NCBI GenBank assembly: GCA_028877275.1
Contig: JAPPFP010000001.1
Location: forward strand, 62,001 to 126,000
Reading direction: 5' to 3'
Length of the DNA: 64,000 bases
From: Acidobacteriota bacterium
GTDB taxonomy: Bacteria > Acidobacteriota > Thermoanaerobaculia > Multivoradales > Multivoraceae
A model generated the notes under the pieces. It did not search any database, had not been told where the DNA came from, and worked only from the letters and a program-made list of their open reading frames with translations. A program made the position numbers and the translations under genes. Positions 16,237-24,636 of this stretch are shown one piece after another; positions within the stretch are counted from its first letter, which is position 1; the number at the start of each line of letters is the position of its first letter.

Positions 16237-17286
16237 TCAGCCGCCGATGCGGAACATCTCGACGCGCTGGGGCGCAGGCTGCAGGCCGGCGCGGAGGCGT
16301 TCGGCGCGGACCTCGGAGTAGCGGTCCTCCCGCTGGCGCCAGTGGGCGGCGAGGAAGGCGAGCAGATCGTCGTCAGTGGCGCCGGCGCGGAGACGGTCAC
16401 GGAGCGAGGGGCCGGTGTCGGCGAAGAGGCAGGTGTAGAGGCGGCCGTCGGAAGACAGGCGGGCCCGGGCGCAGTCGCCGCAGAAGGGGCGGCTGATCGA
16501 GGGGATGACGCCGAATTCCACGCCGTCCTCGAGGTAGCGGAAGCGTTCGGCGACGTCGCTGGCTTGAGCGCGGTCGACCGGTTCGAAGGGCCACCGTTCG
16601 GCGATGCGGTCGGCGATCCCGGAGGCGGTGACGACCTGGTCGAGGCTCCAGTCGTTCACGGTGCCGACATCCATGAACTCGATGAAGCGGACGATGTGGC
16701 CGCGTTCCTTGAAGTAGCCGGCGATGTCAGCGACTTCGTTCTCGTTCGTGCCCTTCATGACGACCGTGTTGATCTTGACCGGGCCGAGGCCGGCATCGGC
16801 GGCGGCGTCGATGCCCTCGAGCACCTGGCCGACGCCGTGGCCCAGTCCCGTGACGCGACCGAAGACGTCGTCGTGCAGGGACTCGACGCTGACGGTGACC
16901 CGGTCGAGGCCGGCGTCCGCGAGCGCCTTCGCCTTCTTCGCCAGCAGGGCGCCGTTCGTCGTCAGCGCCAGGTCCTCGACTCCAGGGACCGCGGCCAGCA
17001 GCCGGACCAGATCCTCGATGTCCCGCCGCAGCAGCGGTTCGCCGCCGGTCAGCCGCAGCTTGCGGACGCCGAGCCGCACAAACAGCCGCACCAGGCGCTC
17101 GATCTCCTCGAAGGTCATCAACTGCTGCCTGGGCAGGAACCTGTACTCCCGGTCCGCCGGCATGCAGAAAGTGCAGCGGAAGTTGCAGCGGTCGATGACC
17201 GAGATGCGCAGGTCGCGCACCGGCCGGCCGAGGCGGTCGGTGACCACGGCCGAAGACGTGCCGCCATTCGAGGAGTCGAGGGTCAT
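16237..17286 (-). CDS. moaA: GTP 3',8-cyclase MoaA (molybdopterin biosynthesis)
   Basis: This is a 349-residue radical-SAM enzyme that converts GTP to the cyclic intermediate in the first step of molybdenum cofactor synthesis. The SAM cluster motif is CNFRCTFC (Cys34, 38, 41), LRLTGGEPLLRRD follows, and the C-terminal cluster cysteines are in FCGDCARARLSSDGRLYTC. The C-terminus ends with the Gly-Gly pair (RIGG) needed for activity in the family. It lies 24 nt after nudC. No other moa or moe gene is in the window. Confidence 0.95.
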   Translation of the reverse strand: MTLDSSNGGTSSAVVTDRLGRPVRDLRISVIDRCNFRCTFCMPADREYRFLPRQQLMTFEEIERLVRLFVRLGVRKLRLTGGEPLLRRDIEDLVRLLAAVPGVEDLALTTNGALLAKKAKALADAGLDRVTVSVESLHDDVFGRVTGLGHGVGQVLEGIDAAADAGLGPVKINTVVMKGTNENEVADIAGYFKERGHIVRFIEFMDVGTVNDWSLDQVVTASGIADRIAERWPFEPVDRAQASDVAERFRYLEDGVEFGVIPSISRPFCGDCARARLSSDGRLYTCLFADTGPSLRDRLRAGATDDDLLAFLAAHWRQREDRYSEVRAERLRAGLQPAPQRVEMFRIGG

Positions 17287-17310
17287 GGACCGACAATGCT
17301 ACGCGAGCGC

Positions 17311-18261
17311 TCAGCGCTCGGCGCGCAACCAGTCGTCGATCAACCGGCGAGCAATGGAGAACGGTGGCGGCAGCCGCACCTCCCGAGCCCGGAGCGCGTA
17401 CTCCAGCTCGGAACGGGTCGCCCACACGGCCTGTTCCAGTTCCTCCGTGTCGACCTGCACATCGCCGCCGGGCGAGGTGGCGTAGAAGCCGAGCATGATC
17501 GAGGTCGGGAACGGCCAGGGCTGTGACGAGTGGTAGCGGACGGTGTCGACCGGGATCCCGGTTTCCTCACGGACCTCGCGCGCGACCGCGCTCTCCAGGC
17601 TCTCGCCGGGCTCGACGAAGCCCGCGAGCGCCGAGAACATGCCCGGCGGCCAAGAGGCCTGCCGGCCGAGCAGGCAGGATCCGCCGTCGCCGGCCTCCGT
17701 GTGGACCAGCATGATGACGGCCGGATCCGTGCGCGGAAAGTGCTCGATGCCGCACGCCGTGCAGACGCGCAGGTGGCCGGCGTTCCGACTCTCGGTCGCC
17801 GCGCCGCACTGGCCGCAGAAGCGGTGCCGGCGATGCCAGGTGGCCATGGCGCGCGCATAGGCGAGCAGGTTGGCGCCGCGTCCGCTCATCGCGGCGCCGA
17901 CCTGGCGCAGCTCGACGAAGCGGCCCGCGCCTCTGAGCGGGCCGGCGAGCGGATCCTCCCGGTCGGACAGGTCGACCGAGAAGTAGGCGACGCCCTCCGC
18001 TTCGCCCAGGAACACGACGTCCTGCGCCCCGTCGACCAGCCCGGTCGCCTCGACCGTCGCCACCGTGCCGGGCACCGGCCCGCGGTCTCCGGTGTGAGCG
18101 TCGAAGACCAGGCTGCGCTCGCGCCAGACTGCGGTCAACTGGCTGCTCGGATCCGCCAGCCTCCGCGCCAGCCAGTCGGCGTCGCCGCGGCGTTCCGAAC
18201 GCCGGTCGACCGCCGGTTCGGCCAGTGCGTTGTGGGCGCTCCGGGAATCGGGCGATCTCAT
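17311..18261 (-). CDS. nudC: NAD(H)/NAD-RNA pyrophosphatase NudC, Nudix family
   Basis: The product is 316 residues. The N-terminal domain precedes a four-cysteine zinc ribbon (CGQCGAATESRNAGHLRVC-TAC). Then comes the Nudix box GFVEPGESLESAVAREVREE and the SQPWPFPTS motif specific to NADH pyrophosphatases. It hydrolyses NADH to NMNH and AMP and, in E. coli, also removes NAD caps from RNA. It is in line with the dehydrogenase gene upstream and moaA downstream, with gaps of 22 and 24 nt, so the three are probably co-transcribed. Confidence 0.93.
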   Translation of the reverse strand: MRSPDSRSAHNALAEPAVDRRSERRGDADWLARRLADPSSQLTAVWRERSLVFDAHTGDRGPVPGTVATVEATGLVDGAQDVVFLGEAEGVAYFSVDLSDREDPLAGPLRGAGRFVELRQVGAAMSGRGANLLAYARAMATWHRRHRFCGQCGAATESRNAGHLRVCTACGIEHFPRTDPAVIMLVHTEAGDGGSCLLGRQASWPPGMFSALAGFVEPGESLESAVAREVREETGIPVDTVRYHSSQPWPFPTSIMLGFYATSPGGDVQVDTEELEQAVWATRSELEYALRAREVRLPPPFSIARRLIDDWLRAER

Positions 18262-18283
18262 GCGCCCGAGGCTACAGCGTGGT

Positions 18284-19396
18284 TCAGTCGGCTCGGCGGA
18301 AAGCCATCGCTTCCGAGACCCGGCGCTGGGCGATGCTCATCGCCGCCTCGCGCAGGAGGCATCCCTCGGCCCGTGCCAGTTCCAGGATTTCCCGCGTGTT
18401 CTGGCGTATCGTGTCCTCGATCCTCTCGAATGCCTGCCGCTCGGAGCCGCCTGCGTACTCGACGGCGCCGCAGATGATGCCGCCGGCGTTGGCCACGAAG
18501 TCGGGAATCGAGACGATGCCGCGGTCGTGAAGAGTCCGCTCGCCCGCCGGCGTCACCGGGATGTTCGCGCCCTGGAGCACCACCTTGCAGCCGACGCGGC
18601 CGGCGTTGGCGCTGTCGATCACGTCCGGGCGCGCGGCCGGCACGAAGAAGTCGACTTCCAGATCCAGGAAGGCGTCGCCTTCGATACGGCTGCCGCGCGG
18701 GTACGCGGTGACGCCGCCGGTTGCGTCCATCGTCGCCACGAGTTCGTCGATGTCGATGCCGTCCGGGTCGTGGATCGTGCCGTCGAGATCGGTGACCGAC
18801 ACGAGGCGCGCGCCCCTTTCGGCCAGGAACCGGGCCGCGGGCCGCCCGACGTTGCCGAAGCCCTGGATGGAGACGGTGGCGCCTTCGAGCGCGACGACGC
18901 CCGCCTCCTCGGCCACCTCGGCGGCGATGGCGAGGCCGAAACCGGTCGACCCCGACTCGTCGAGCGGGATCCCGCCCAAAGATCTGGACAGGCCGACGGA
19001 GCGGCCCCCCTCGTCGCGGATCCAGGCCATCGCAGTCTCGTTCGTGCCCATGTCGGGGGCCGGGATGTAGTCCGTCAACTGCCGGATCGCGCGGCCGAAC
19101 TGCCGGATCAGGGCCTCGCGGTTCGCGGTCCGCGGATTCGCCCGGATGCCCGCCTTGCCGCCGCCGTGACGCAGGCGCGCCATGGCGTTCTTCCAGGTCA
19201 TGGCCCGCGCCAGCCGGCACACCTCCTCCACGCTGACATCCGGCGCCATGCGGATGCCGCCCATCGTGGGACCGGCGGCGCTGTTGTCGATGACGACGAT
19301 CCCCTCGAGGCCGCAGCGGGGCTCGTAGACGGTGACGACCTTCTCGGGACCGTAGTCGTCCGTGAAGTCGAAGTGGTCGAAAGCAAGTTCTGACAT
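18284..19396 (-). CDS. Glu/Leu/Phe/Val dehydrogenase family protein
   Basis: The product is about 370 residues. The substrate domain has GPTMGGIRMAP and the catalytic lysine segment RLRHGGGKAGIRANP; the Rossmann domain has VSIQGFGNVGRPAARFLAERGA. These NAD(P)-dependent enzymes deaminate amino acids oxidatively. Length and the short N-terminus fit the leucine dehydrogenase-like branch, but the exact amino acid cannot be read from the sequence. The ATG at 19396 has a GGGAGGAA ribosome site 5-6 nt before it; an upstream start would lie across that site. Confidence 0.88.
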   Translation of the reverse strand: MSELAFDHFDFTDDYGPEKVVTVYEPRCGLEGIVVIDNSAAGPTMGGIRMAPDVSVEEVCRLARAMTWKNAMARLRHGGGKAGIRANPRTANREALIRQFGRAIRQLTDYIPAPDMGTNETAMAWIRDEGGRSVGLSRSLGGIPLDESGSTGFGLAIAAEVAEEAGVVALEGATVSIQGFGNVGRPAARFLAERGARLVSVTDLDGTIHDPDGIDIDELVATMDATGGVTAYPRGSRIEGDAFLDLEVDFFVPAARPDVIDSANAGRVGCKVVLQGANIPVTPAGERTLHDRGIVSIPDFVANAGGIICGAVEYAGGSERQAFERIEDTIRQNTREILELARAEGCLLREAAMSIAQRRVSEAMAFRRAD

Positions 19397-19484
19397 CGGT
19401 GTTCCTCCCGCTACCGCCAAACACCGATCGGATGCGACTACTTCCCGATTCCCGCCGCGCGTCTACCGCGCCTGGCTTGCGCGA

Positions 19485-20036
19485 TCAGTCGCTCTCCCCG
19501 AGCAACAGGAGCACCGCCTCCTCAAACTCCGAGTACAGCATCCGTCCGAGATGGATGTTGGTCAGTTCGCCGTCGCGGTCGAAGAACATCGTCGTCGGCA
19601 GCGCACCGGGCCACTCCGGATCGAACGCCATGACGAAATCGACGGAGTTGTCCCCGGCCGACGCCAGGTAGGAGACGAGACCGGGCGCACGCTTGGCGAA
19701 GAAGGGACGCACCCGATTCTCGAGCTTCTCCGGATCGTCCATCGAGACGGCGAGGACCACGAGGCCACGGTCGCCGTAGCGTTCCTGGAGGAGATCGAGC
19801 TCAGGCAGCTCCTGGAGGCAGGGGATGCACCAGGTGGCCCAGTAGTTGACGACGACGACCTTGCCGCGATGGTGCTCCAGCACGGCCCTGAACTGGTCCG
19901 CCGTCGCGGGATGAATCGTGTCGGGTTCGAGCAGATGATCCACCGACGCCGTCTCGGCGGCGAGCACCGGCAACGCGGCGACCAGAATCAAGGCCGCGCC
20001 AAGAGTTGCGGCCAGCGTCTTGACGGACAAATCCAA
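19485..20036 (-). CDS. TlpA-like exported thioredoxin-family protein
   Basis: The product is 183 residues with a signal peptide (residues 1-26, ending LPVLAAE). The thioredoxin fold has the active site WATWCIPC (Cys70, Cys73), followed by a TlpA/ResA-type insertion and a cis-proline segment (GALPTTMFFDRDGEL). It likely acts in the periplasm as a thiol-disulfide reductant, for example in cytochrome c maturation. It lies 27 nt after the metallo-hydrolase gene. Confidence 0.88.
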   Translation of the reverse strand: MDLSVKTLAATLGAALILVAALPVLAAETASVDHLLEPDTIHPATADQFRAVLEHHRGKVVVVNYWATWCIPCLQELPELDLLQERYGDRGLVVLAVSMDDPEKLENRVRPFFAKRAPGLVSYLASAGDNSVDFVMAFDPEWPGALPTTMFFDRDGELTNIHLGRMLYSEFEEAVLLLLGESD

Positions 20037-20063
20037 CCCTCCTGTTCAGCAGTATAGACGCCG

Positions 20064-20963
20064 CTAACGCCGGCGGAACCCGGATCCTTCCCGCTCGACC
20101 CGGCCGGCGCGCTGGAGACGGTCGAGGTGAAGCCGCGCACTGTGCCGCTCCGCCTTCGCAATGCCGGCCCCCTGGTCGTGCGGGCGGTAGACGAAGCGGT
20201 GCGCGACGATGTCGTCCATCGTCCGCGGCTCCGCCAGGTACTCGAGCAGGCGCCGTTCGCGGTCGGCAATGCGGGCCACGTAGCGGTCGAGCCGGCCGAG
20301 GAAGGCCTCGCGGTCTTCGAGCAGACCGATGTGGTGACCCGTGACGTAGTGCGTCGCCTCGATCTCGCGCACCAGTTCGAGCGAACGTTCGAACGCTTCC
20401 AGGTCGGACCACGCGTCGCCGTAGTACGGGCCGAACCCGGTCAGGTCGATGTCGCCCAGGAACAGGACGCCGTCGGGCTCGATCACAAGGACGCAGTGGC
20501 CGCGGGTATGGCCGGGGGTGTGAATGACCCGCACCGAGACGCCGCCGCCGAGGTCGAACAGGTCGCCGTCCCGGAACGGCACGGCGTCCGGCCGCGGCTC
20601 GTAGAAGAACGTCGTCTTCAGGAAGTGGCCGTACTCCTCGCGGCGCTCCGGCTCGACGCCGAAGATGCCCAGGAAGCCGTCGAAGTCGAGCAGCCCCGGC
20701 AGGTCCTCCTCGTGGACGTACACCGGGGCGTCCCGAAACAGGGGCAGCGCCGCCGTGTGGTCCTCGTGGCAGTGGCTGAGCAGCAGGAGGTCGACCGGCG
20801 GGAGAGCGCTCCGGCCACGGACCCTGACGCCGAGCGACGGGTCGACGAGCATCGTCGACTCGGCGCCCTCGATCAGCAGGGCGTTGTTGTCGGGGTACTT
20901 GCCGCCACCGGCGCCGAACAGGATGGTCGCGGCGCCGAGCCTTCGGTCTTCGAGTTCGGTCAC
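20064..20963 (-). CDS. Metallo-beta-lactamase-fold hydrolase
   Basis: The product is 299 residues. The zinc motif is LSHCHEDH (His64, His66, Asp68, His69), followed by HTPGHTRGH and a later VTGHHIG segment. The C-terminal 80 or so residues resemble the winged-helix part found in LACTB2-like and hydroxyacylglutathione-hydrolase-like members. There is no signal peptide, so it is probably cytoplasmic. It starts 1 nt after the upstream oxidoreductase gene stops. The substrate is unknown. Confidence 0.85.
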   Translation of the reverse strand: MTELEDRRLGAATILFGAGGGKYPDNNALLIEGAESTMLVDPSLGVRVRGRSALPPVDLLLLSHCHEDHTAALPLFRDAPVYVHEEDLPGLLDFDGFLGIFGVEPERREEYGHFLKTTFFYEPRPDAVPFRDGDLFDLGGGVSVRVIHTPGHTRGHCVLVIEPDGVLFLGDIDLTGFGPYYGDAWSDLEAFERSLELVREIEATHYVTGHHIGLLEDREAFLGRLDRYVARIADRERRLLEYLAEPRTMDDIVAHRFVYRPHDQGAGIAKAERHSARLHLDRLQRAGRVEREGSGFRRR

Positions 20964-20964
20964 C

Positions 20965-22335
20965 TCAGCCGGCCGACGCCTCGGCGCCCGTCACCTGGGG
21001 AAGCCGCCAGCCGTTGTGGTACTCGGCCCGGAGCAGCGCGTTCGCCTCCTCGTCACCCGCGAAGCGTTCCGCCTCGTGATCCCAGTAGACCCGCCGGCCG
21101 GTGCGGAACGCGATGTTGCCCAGGTGCGCGTTCACGGCGACCAGAGCGCCGACGTCCGCGTTGCAGCGCGGCTGCTCCCGGGTCTTCATGCATTCGATGA
21201 AGTCCTCGGTGTGCTGGGCCAGCCCCCGCTGGCTCCGGGAGGCTTCCCGATCGGGGATGGCGGGCGTCTTGTAGAACCTCTTGCCGTCCTCGCGGCCGAT
21301 CTCGGGCAGCACCTCCCAGCCACCGCGGTCGATCACCAGGGTGCCCTTGTTGCCGACGAAGGACACGCCGTGTCCGCGCTGGTGGGGACCCAGGCCGATC
21401 CCGAGGCCGTGCTCCCAGACCATCGTGAAGTCGTCGTACTCGTAAATCGCCTGCTGCGTGTCCGGCGTCTCCATCGCGCTGTCCGGATAGCCGAACGGCC
21501 CGCCCAGAGACATGACGGACTTCGGCGCGGTCGCCTTCATGCCCATCAGCACCATGTCGATCAGGTGGACGCCCCAGTCCGTCATCAGGCCGCCCGCGTA
21601 GTCCCAGTACCAGCGGAAGTCCCAGTGGAACCGGCGCTCGTTGAAGGGACGCTTGGGCGCGGGGCCCAGCCACATGTCGTAGTCGACGCCCTTGGGCGGC
21701 TTCGAATCCGGCACCGGCATCGGCGCATCCCAACTCATGTAGGCCCAGGCCCTGGCGGTGCGGATCTGGCCCAGCTCGCCGGACCAGAGGTACTCCATCG
21801 CGTCCTGCCAGTGCTTGCCCGAGCGCTGCCACTGGCCGACCTGTACCACCCGGCCGTAGGCCCTGGCCGCCTGCTGCATGATGCGGACCTCCTCGATCGA
21901 GTTCGCCATCGGCTTCTCGACGTAGACGTCCTTCCCCGCCTCGCAGGCGTCCACCATGATCTTGCAGTGCCAGTGGTCCGGAGTGGCGATGATCACCGCG
22001 TCGATCTCGTCGTCCTCGAGCAGCTTGCGGTAGTCGGTGTACCCGTCCGGCCTGCTGTCCGTCAGCTTCTCGAAGTCCTCGATCCGTTCATCGAGGACGT
22101 TCCGGTCGACGTCGCAGAGAGCCGCGCACTCGACGCCGTCGATGTCGAGCATCGAACGCATGTTGCTCGAGCCCATGCCCCTCACGCCGATCGCGCCGAC
22201 CCGGATGCGGTCGCTCGCGGGCACGGCCCTGCCGCGCACCGGGCCCGCGAACGCGGCGCCCGCCGCGCCGAGCCCGGTAGCGGCGGCTCCGAGACCGCTC
22301 ATGCCGTGAAGAAAGGAACGCCTGGTCGTCGTCAT
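20965..22335 (-). CDS. Gfo/Idh/MocA-family oxidoreductase with Tat signal
   Basis: The product is 456 residues. It opens with a twin-arginine signal, TTTRRSFLHGMSGLGAAATG, then the nucleotide-binding segment RIRVGAIGVRGMGSSNM and the family EKPMANSIEE motif. The DHWHCKIMVDACEAGKD segment is typical of exported NAD(P)-dependent sugar oxidoreductases of this group, which presumably carry tightly bound cofactor to the periplasm. It is divergent from the adenosine deaminase gene (39 nt apart) and heads a three-gene set with the metallo-hydrolase and redoxin genes. Confidence 0.9.
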   Translation of the reverse strand: MTTTRRSFLHGMSGLGAAATGLGAAGAAFAGPVRGRAVPASDRIRVGAIGVRGMGSSNMRSMLDIDGVECAALCDVDRNVLDERIEDFEKLTDSRPDGYTDYRKLLEDDEIDAVIIATPDHWHCKIMVDACEAGKDVYVEKPMANSIEEVRIMQQAARAYGRVVQVGQWQRSGKHWQDAMEYLWSGELGQIRTARAWAYMSWDAPMPVPDSKPPKGVDYDMWLGPAPKRPFNERRFHWDFRWYWDYAGGLMTDWGVHLIDMVLMGMKATAPKSVMSLGGPFGYPDSAMETPDTQQAIYEYDDFTMVWEHGLGIGLGPHQRGHGVSFVGNKGTLVIDRGGWEVLPEIGREDGKRFYKTPAIPDREASRSQRGLAQHTEDFIECMKTREQPRCNADVGALVAVNAHLGNIAFRTGRRVYWDHEAERFAGDEEANALLRAEYHNGWRLPQVTGAEASAG

Positions 22336-22374
22336 CGTCTCGCTCCCCACCCGAAGTCCGCTGTACACTGCGCC

Positions 22375-23631
22375 ATGCAGACCGCGCATGTTACCGACTT
22401 GAACGCACCGCCATCTCGCGCCGATCTCATCGGCAAGCTGCCGAAGACCGACCTTCACGTTCATCTCGACGGTTCGCTCCGGCTCGACACGCTGATCGAG
22501 CTTGCGCGCGACGCCGGCCTGGAGCTCCCCTCCTGGACGCCGGAAGGTCTCCTCGACCTCGTCTTCAAGGAGCGCTACGACGACCTCGAGGACTATCTGC
22601 GCGCCTTTTCCTACACCTCGCCCGCGCTGTGCACCGCTGAAGCGCTGGAACGGGCCGCCTACGAACTCGGCGCCGACAACCTGGCCGAGAACGTCTGCTA
22701 CGTGGAGGTGCGGCTGGCGCCGCAGCTTCACACCGGGCCCGATCTAGACATCGCCGGCGTGCTGGCCGCGGTCGACCGCGGGCTCGCCCGCGTCCAGCGC
22801 GAGCACGAAGCGACCGACAACGTGCGGAACGGGACCGAGCCGCCTTTCCGCTACGGGATCATCGCCTGTGCGCTGCGCATGTTCGGCGCCGGCCACAGCC
22901 CCTACTACCGGGGGCTCTTCACTGCGCTCCACGGCTGGACCAGGCCGGAGATCTACGCCGCCGCCTCGCTGTCGCTGGCCCGTTCCGTCGTCGAGGCCCG
23001 CGACCGGCTCGGGCTCCCCGTCGTCGCCTTCGACCTCGCCGGCGCCGAGGCGGGCAACCCCGCCGCGGTGCATCGCGACGCCTTCCTGTACGCGCAGCAG
23101 CACTTCCTGATGAAGACGATCCACGCCGGCGAGGCCTACGGGCCGGAGAGCATCTTCCAGGCGATCACGCTGCTTCAGGCCGACCGCATCGGCCACGGCA
23201 CCCACCTCTACGCCGCCGACCGGCTTCGCCACGACAACCCGGACTCGGCGGCTGCCCGGGACCCCGAGCGCTACATCAGCAGCCTCGCCCAGTACATCAG
23301 CGACCGGCGGATCACTCTCGAGGTCTGCATCACCTCGAACCTGCAGAGCATCCAGCGCCTCGAGAGGTTCTCGGACCACCCCTTCGGCCGGATGATGAAG
23401 GACCGCCTCTCCGTCACCCTGTGCACCGACAACCGCCTCATGTCCCGCACCACCGTGACCAGGGAGATCGCCTCGGCCTGCGAGGCGTTCGACCTGTCGC
23501 TCGAGGACCTGCGCAACGTGATCATCTACGGCTTCAAGCGCAGCTTCTACCCGGGCAGCTACCTCGAGAAGCGGGCCTACGTCCGGCGGGTCATCGACTA
23601 CTACGACGAGGTCGTCGCGGCGGAGGGCTAG
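22375..23631 (+). CDS. add: Adenosine deaminase-family hydrolase
   Basis: The product is 418 residues. The metal motif KTDLHVHLDGSLRLD comes right at the start. The HAGEAYGPESI segment supplies the catalytic glutamate, followed by RIGHGTHLYA and TLCTDNRLMSRTT. The last replaces the usual TDDP of canonical adenosine deaminases, so the substrate could be a modified adenosine or aminofutalosine rather than adenosine. It is longer than E. coli Add (333 residues) because of an insertion in the middle of the barrel. It is a single-gene transcript on the plus strand. Confidence 0.85.
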   Translation: MQTAHVTDLNAPPSRADLIGKLPKTDLHVHLDGSLRLDTLIELARDAGLELPSWTPEGLLDLVFKERYDDLEDYLRAFSYTSPALCTAEALERAAYELGADNLAENVCYVEVRLAPQLHTGPDLDIAGVLAAVDRGLARVQREHEATDNVRNGTEPPFRYGIIACALRMFGAGHSPYYRGLFTALHGWTRPEIYAAASLSLARSVVEARDRLGLPVVAFDLAGAEAGNPAAVHRDAFLYAQQHFLMKTIHAGEAYGPESIFQAITLLQADRIGHGTHLYAADRLRHDNPDSAAARDPERYISSLAQYISDRRITLEVCITSNLQSIQRLERFSDHPFGRMMKDRLSVTLCTDNRLMSRTTVTREIASACEAFDLSLEDLRNVIIYGFKRSFYPGSYLEKRAYVRRVIDYYDEVVAAEG

Positions 23632-23906
23632 CCCGCCATCCGCGCCTGACGCCGCCGCCAGCGCTCACGCGCCTTCTCCGCTTCCACCTCCCGGTTGCGA
23701 GGCGGCGCCGTCGTGGTGAGTTCCTGGAGCAGCCGTGCAGTCACGTCGGCGACGGCGTCGACGGCGCGTTCGAAGACGGCCTCGTTGGCGCGAGACGGCT
23801 TCGTCGAACCGCTGACCTTGCGCACGTACTGGAGCGCCGCGGCGCGCACTTCCTCTTCGTTGGCCGGCGGTTCGAAGTTGTAGAGGACGCGGATGTTCCT
23901 GCACAT
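23628..23906 (-). CDS. DUF2277 family protein
   Basis: This is a small, 92-residue, basic protein. The whole sequence follows the DUF2277 pattern: MCRNIRVLYNFEPPANEEEV at the start, YVRKVSGSTKPSRANE in the middle and TTAPPRNREVEAEKARER near the end. The function is unknown. It starts 11 nt after the stop of the methyltransferase gene and its end overlaps the convergent adenosine deaminase stop by 4 nt. Confidence 0.88.
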   Translation of the reverse strand: MCRNIRVLYNFEPPANEEEVRAAALQYVRKVSGSTKPSRANEAVFERAVDAVADVTARLLQELTTTAPPRNREVEAEKARERWRRRQARMAG

Positions 23907-23917
23907 GGTCGTCTCCT

Positions 23918-24553
23918 TCAGCGGGCGGCGCGGCTCGCGTTCCTGTAGGTGGGCCAGTCCGGCTCGTACTCCGCGCTCTGATCGCCCCATGCGGTCCAGC
24001 GTTCCGAGTGGCGGCCACGGGCGAACAGCTCGAGGTACGGGCCCGGGCTGCAGGCTTCGATGATGTCGTAGAGCTCGTCGGGCTTGCGGGAATGCTCCCG
24101 CTTGCGCGAGCGGATGATGTTGACCTGCCGCCTCCCGGGGGGCAGGGTGCGGAGCTTGCCGCGGACACCGAACAGGACGAGTTCCGTCGTGTTGCGGAAG
24201 TAGAAGCCGACGCCGCGCCCGTCGGGGCCGCCGTCCTTGCGCACCTTGTGCCAGACCAGGTTCGTCTTGTAGGTGAAGCCCCAGCGCTTCATCACGTCGA
24301 GGCCTTCCCGGAGCAGGGCGTTCGGCACCCAGAGGTAGAGGTGGGCGGCTTCCGCGCAGGCCGCGGCCACCGGGATCGCTTCGATCTCTGGCCGCGTCAA
24401 CGTCGGATAGCGGCTGAGGCGTCGGTGCTCGGGCGCCACCTTGCCGGTGCGATTCGTGAACTGCCAGGGCGGATCGGCGAGGACGGTGCCGAAGGCCCTA
24501 CCGGCGTGGGCCTTCTCGAAGTCGGTCGCTGGGCTGACAGCCGTGGCGGTCAT
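23918..24553 (-). CDS. MT-A70-family adenine methyltransferase
   Basis: The product is 211 residues. The catalytic motif is LADPPW (DPPW at residues 27-30). The segments HLYLWVPNALLREGLDVM and GFYFRNTTELVLFGVRG fit the MT-A70 fold, which transfers a methyl group from SAM to adenine N6 in DNA or RNA. The chosen ATG gives a short N-terminus; an ATG 18 codons upstream lies inside a repeat. There is no adjacent restriction endonuclease or phage gene, so it looks like an orphan modification enzyme. Its target is unknown. Confidence 0.85.
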   Translation of the reverse strand: MTATAVSPATDFEKAHAGRAFGTVLADPPWQFTNRTGKVAPEHRRLSRYPTLTRPEIEAIPVAAACAEAAHLYLWVPNALLREGLDVMKRWGFTYKTNLVWHKVRKDGGPDGRGVGFYFRNTTELVLFGVRGKLRTLPPGRRQVNIIRSRKREHSRKPDELYDIIEACSPGPYLELFARGRHSERWTAWGDQSAEYEPDWPTYRNASRAAR

Positions 24554-24580
24554 GGCGACTCGATGGTAGCGGCCAAGCGG

Positions 24581-24633
24581 AGCCGGCCTTCGGCCGGCGC
24601 AGTTCAAAGCCGCCTTCGGCGGCAGCCGGCGGG
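24581..24633 (-). repeat. Three-hairpin repeat unit, partial copy R7 (second and third hairpins)
   Basis: On the minus strand it matches the end of R1: CCCGCCGGCTGCCGCCGAAG, GGCGGC, an 8-nt spacer, and a final hairpin GCCGGCC-GAA-GGCCGGC. The ACTGGGTGCGCC start is missing. It lies between the stop of the M1 peptidase gene and the start of the methyltransferase gene. Confidence 0.65.
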
Positions 24634-24636
24634 CTG

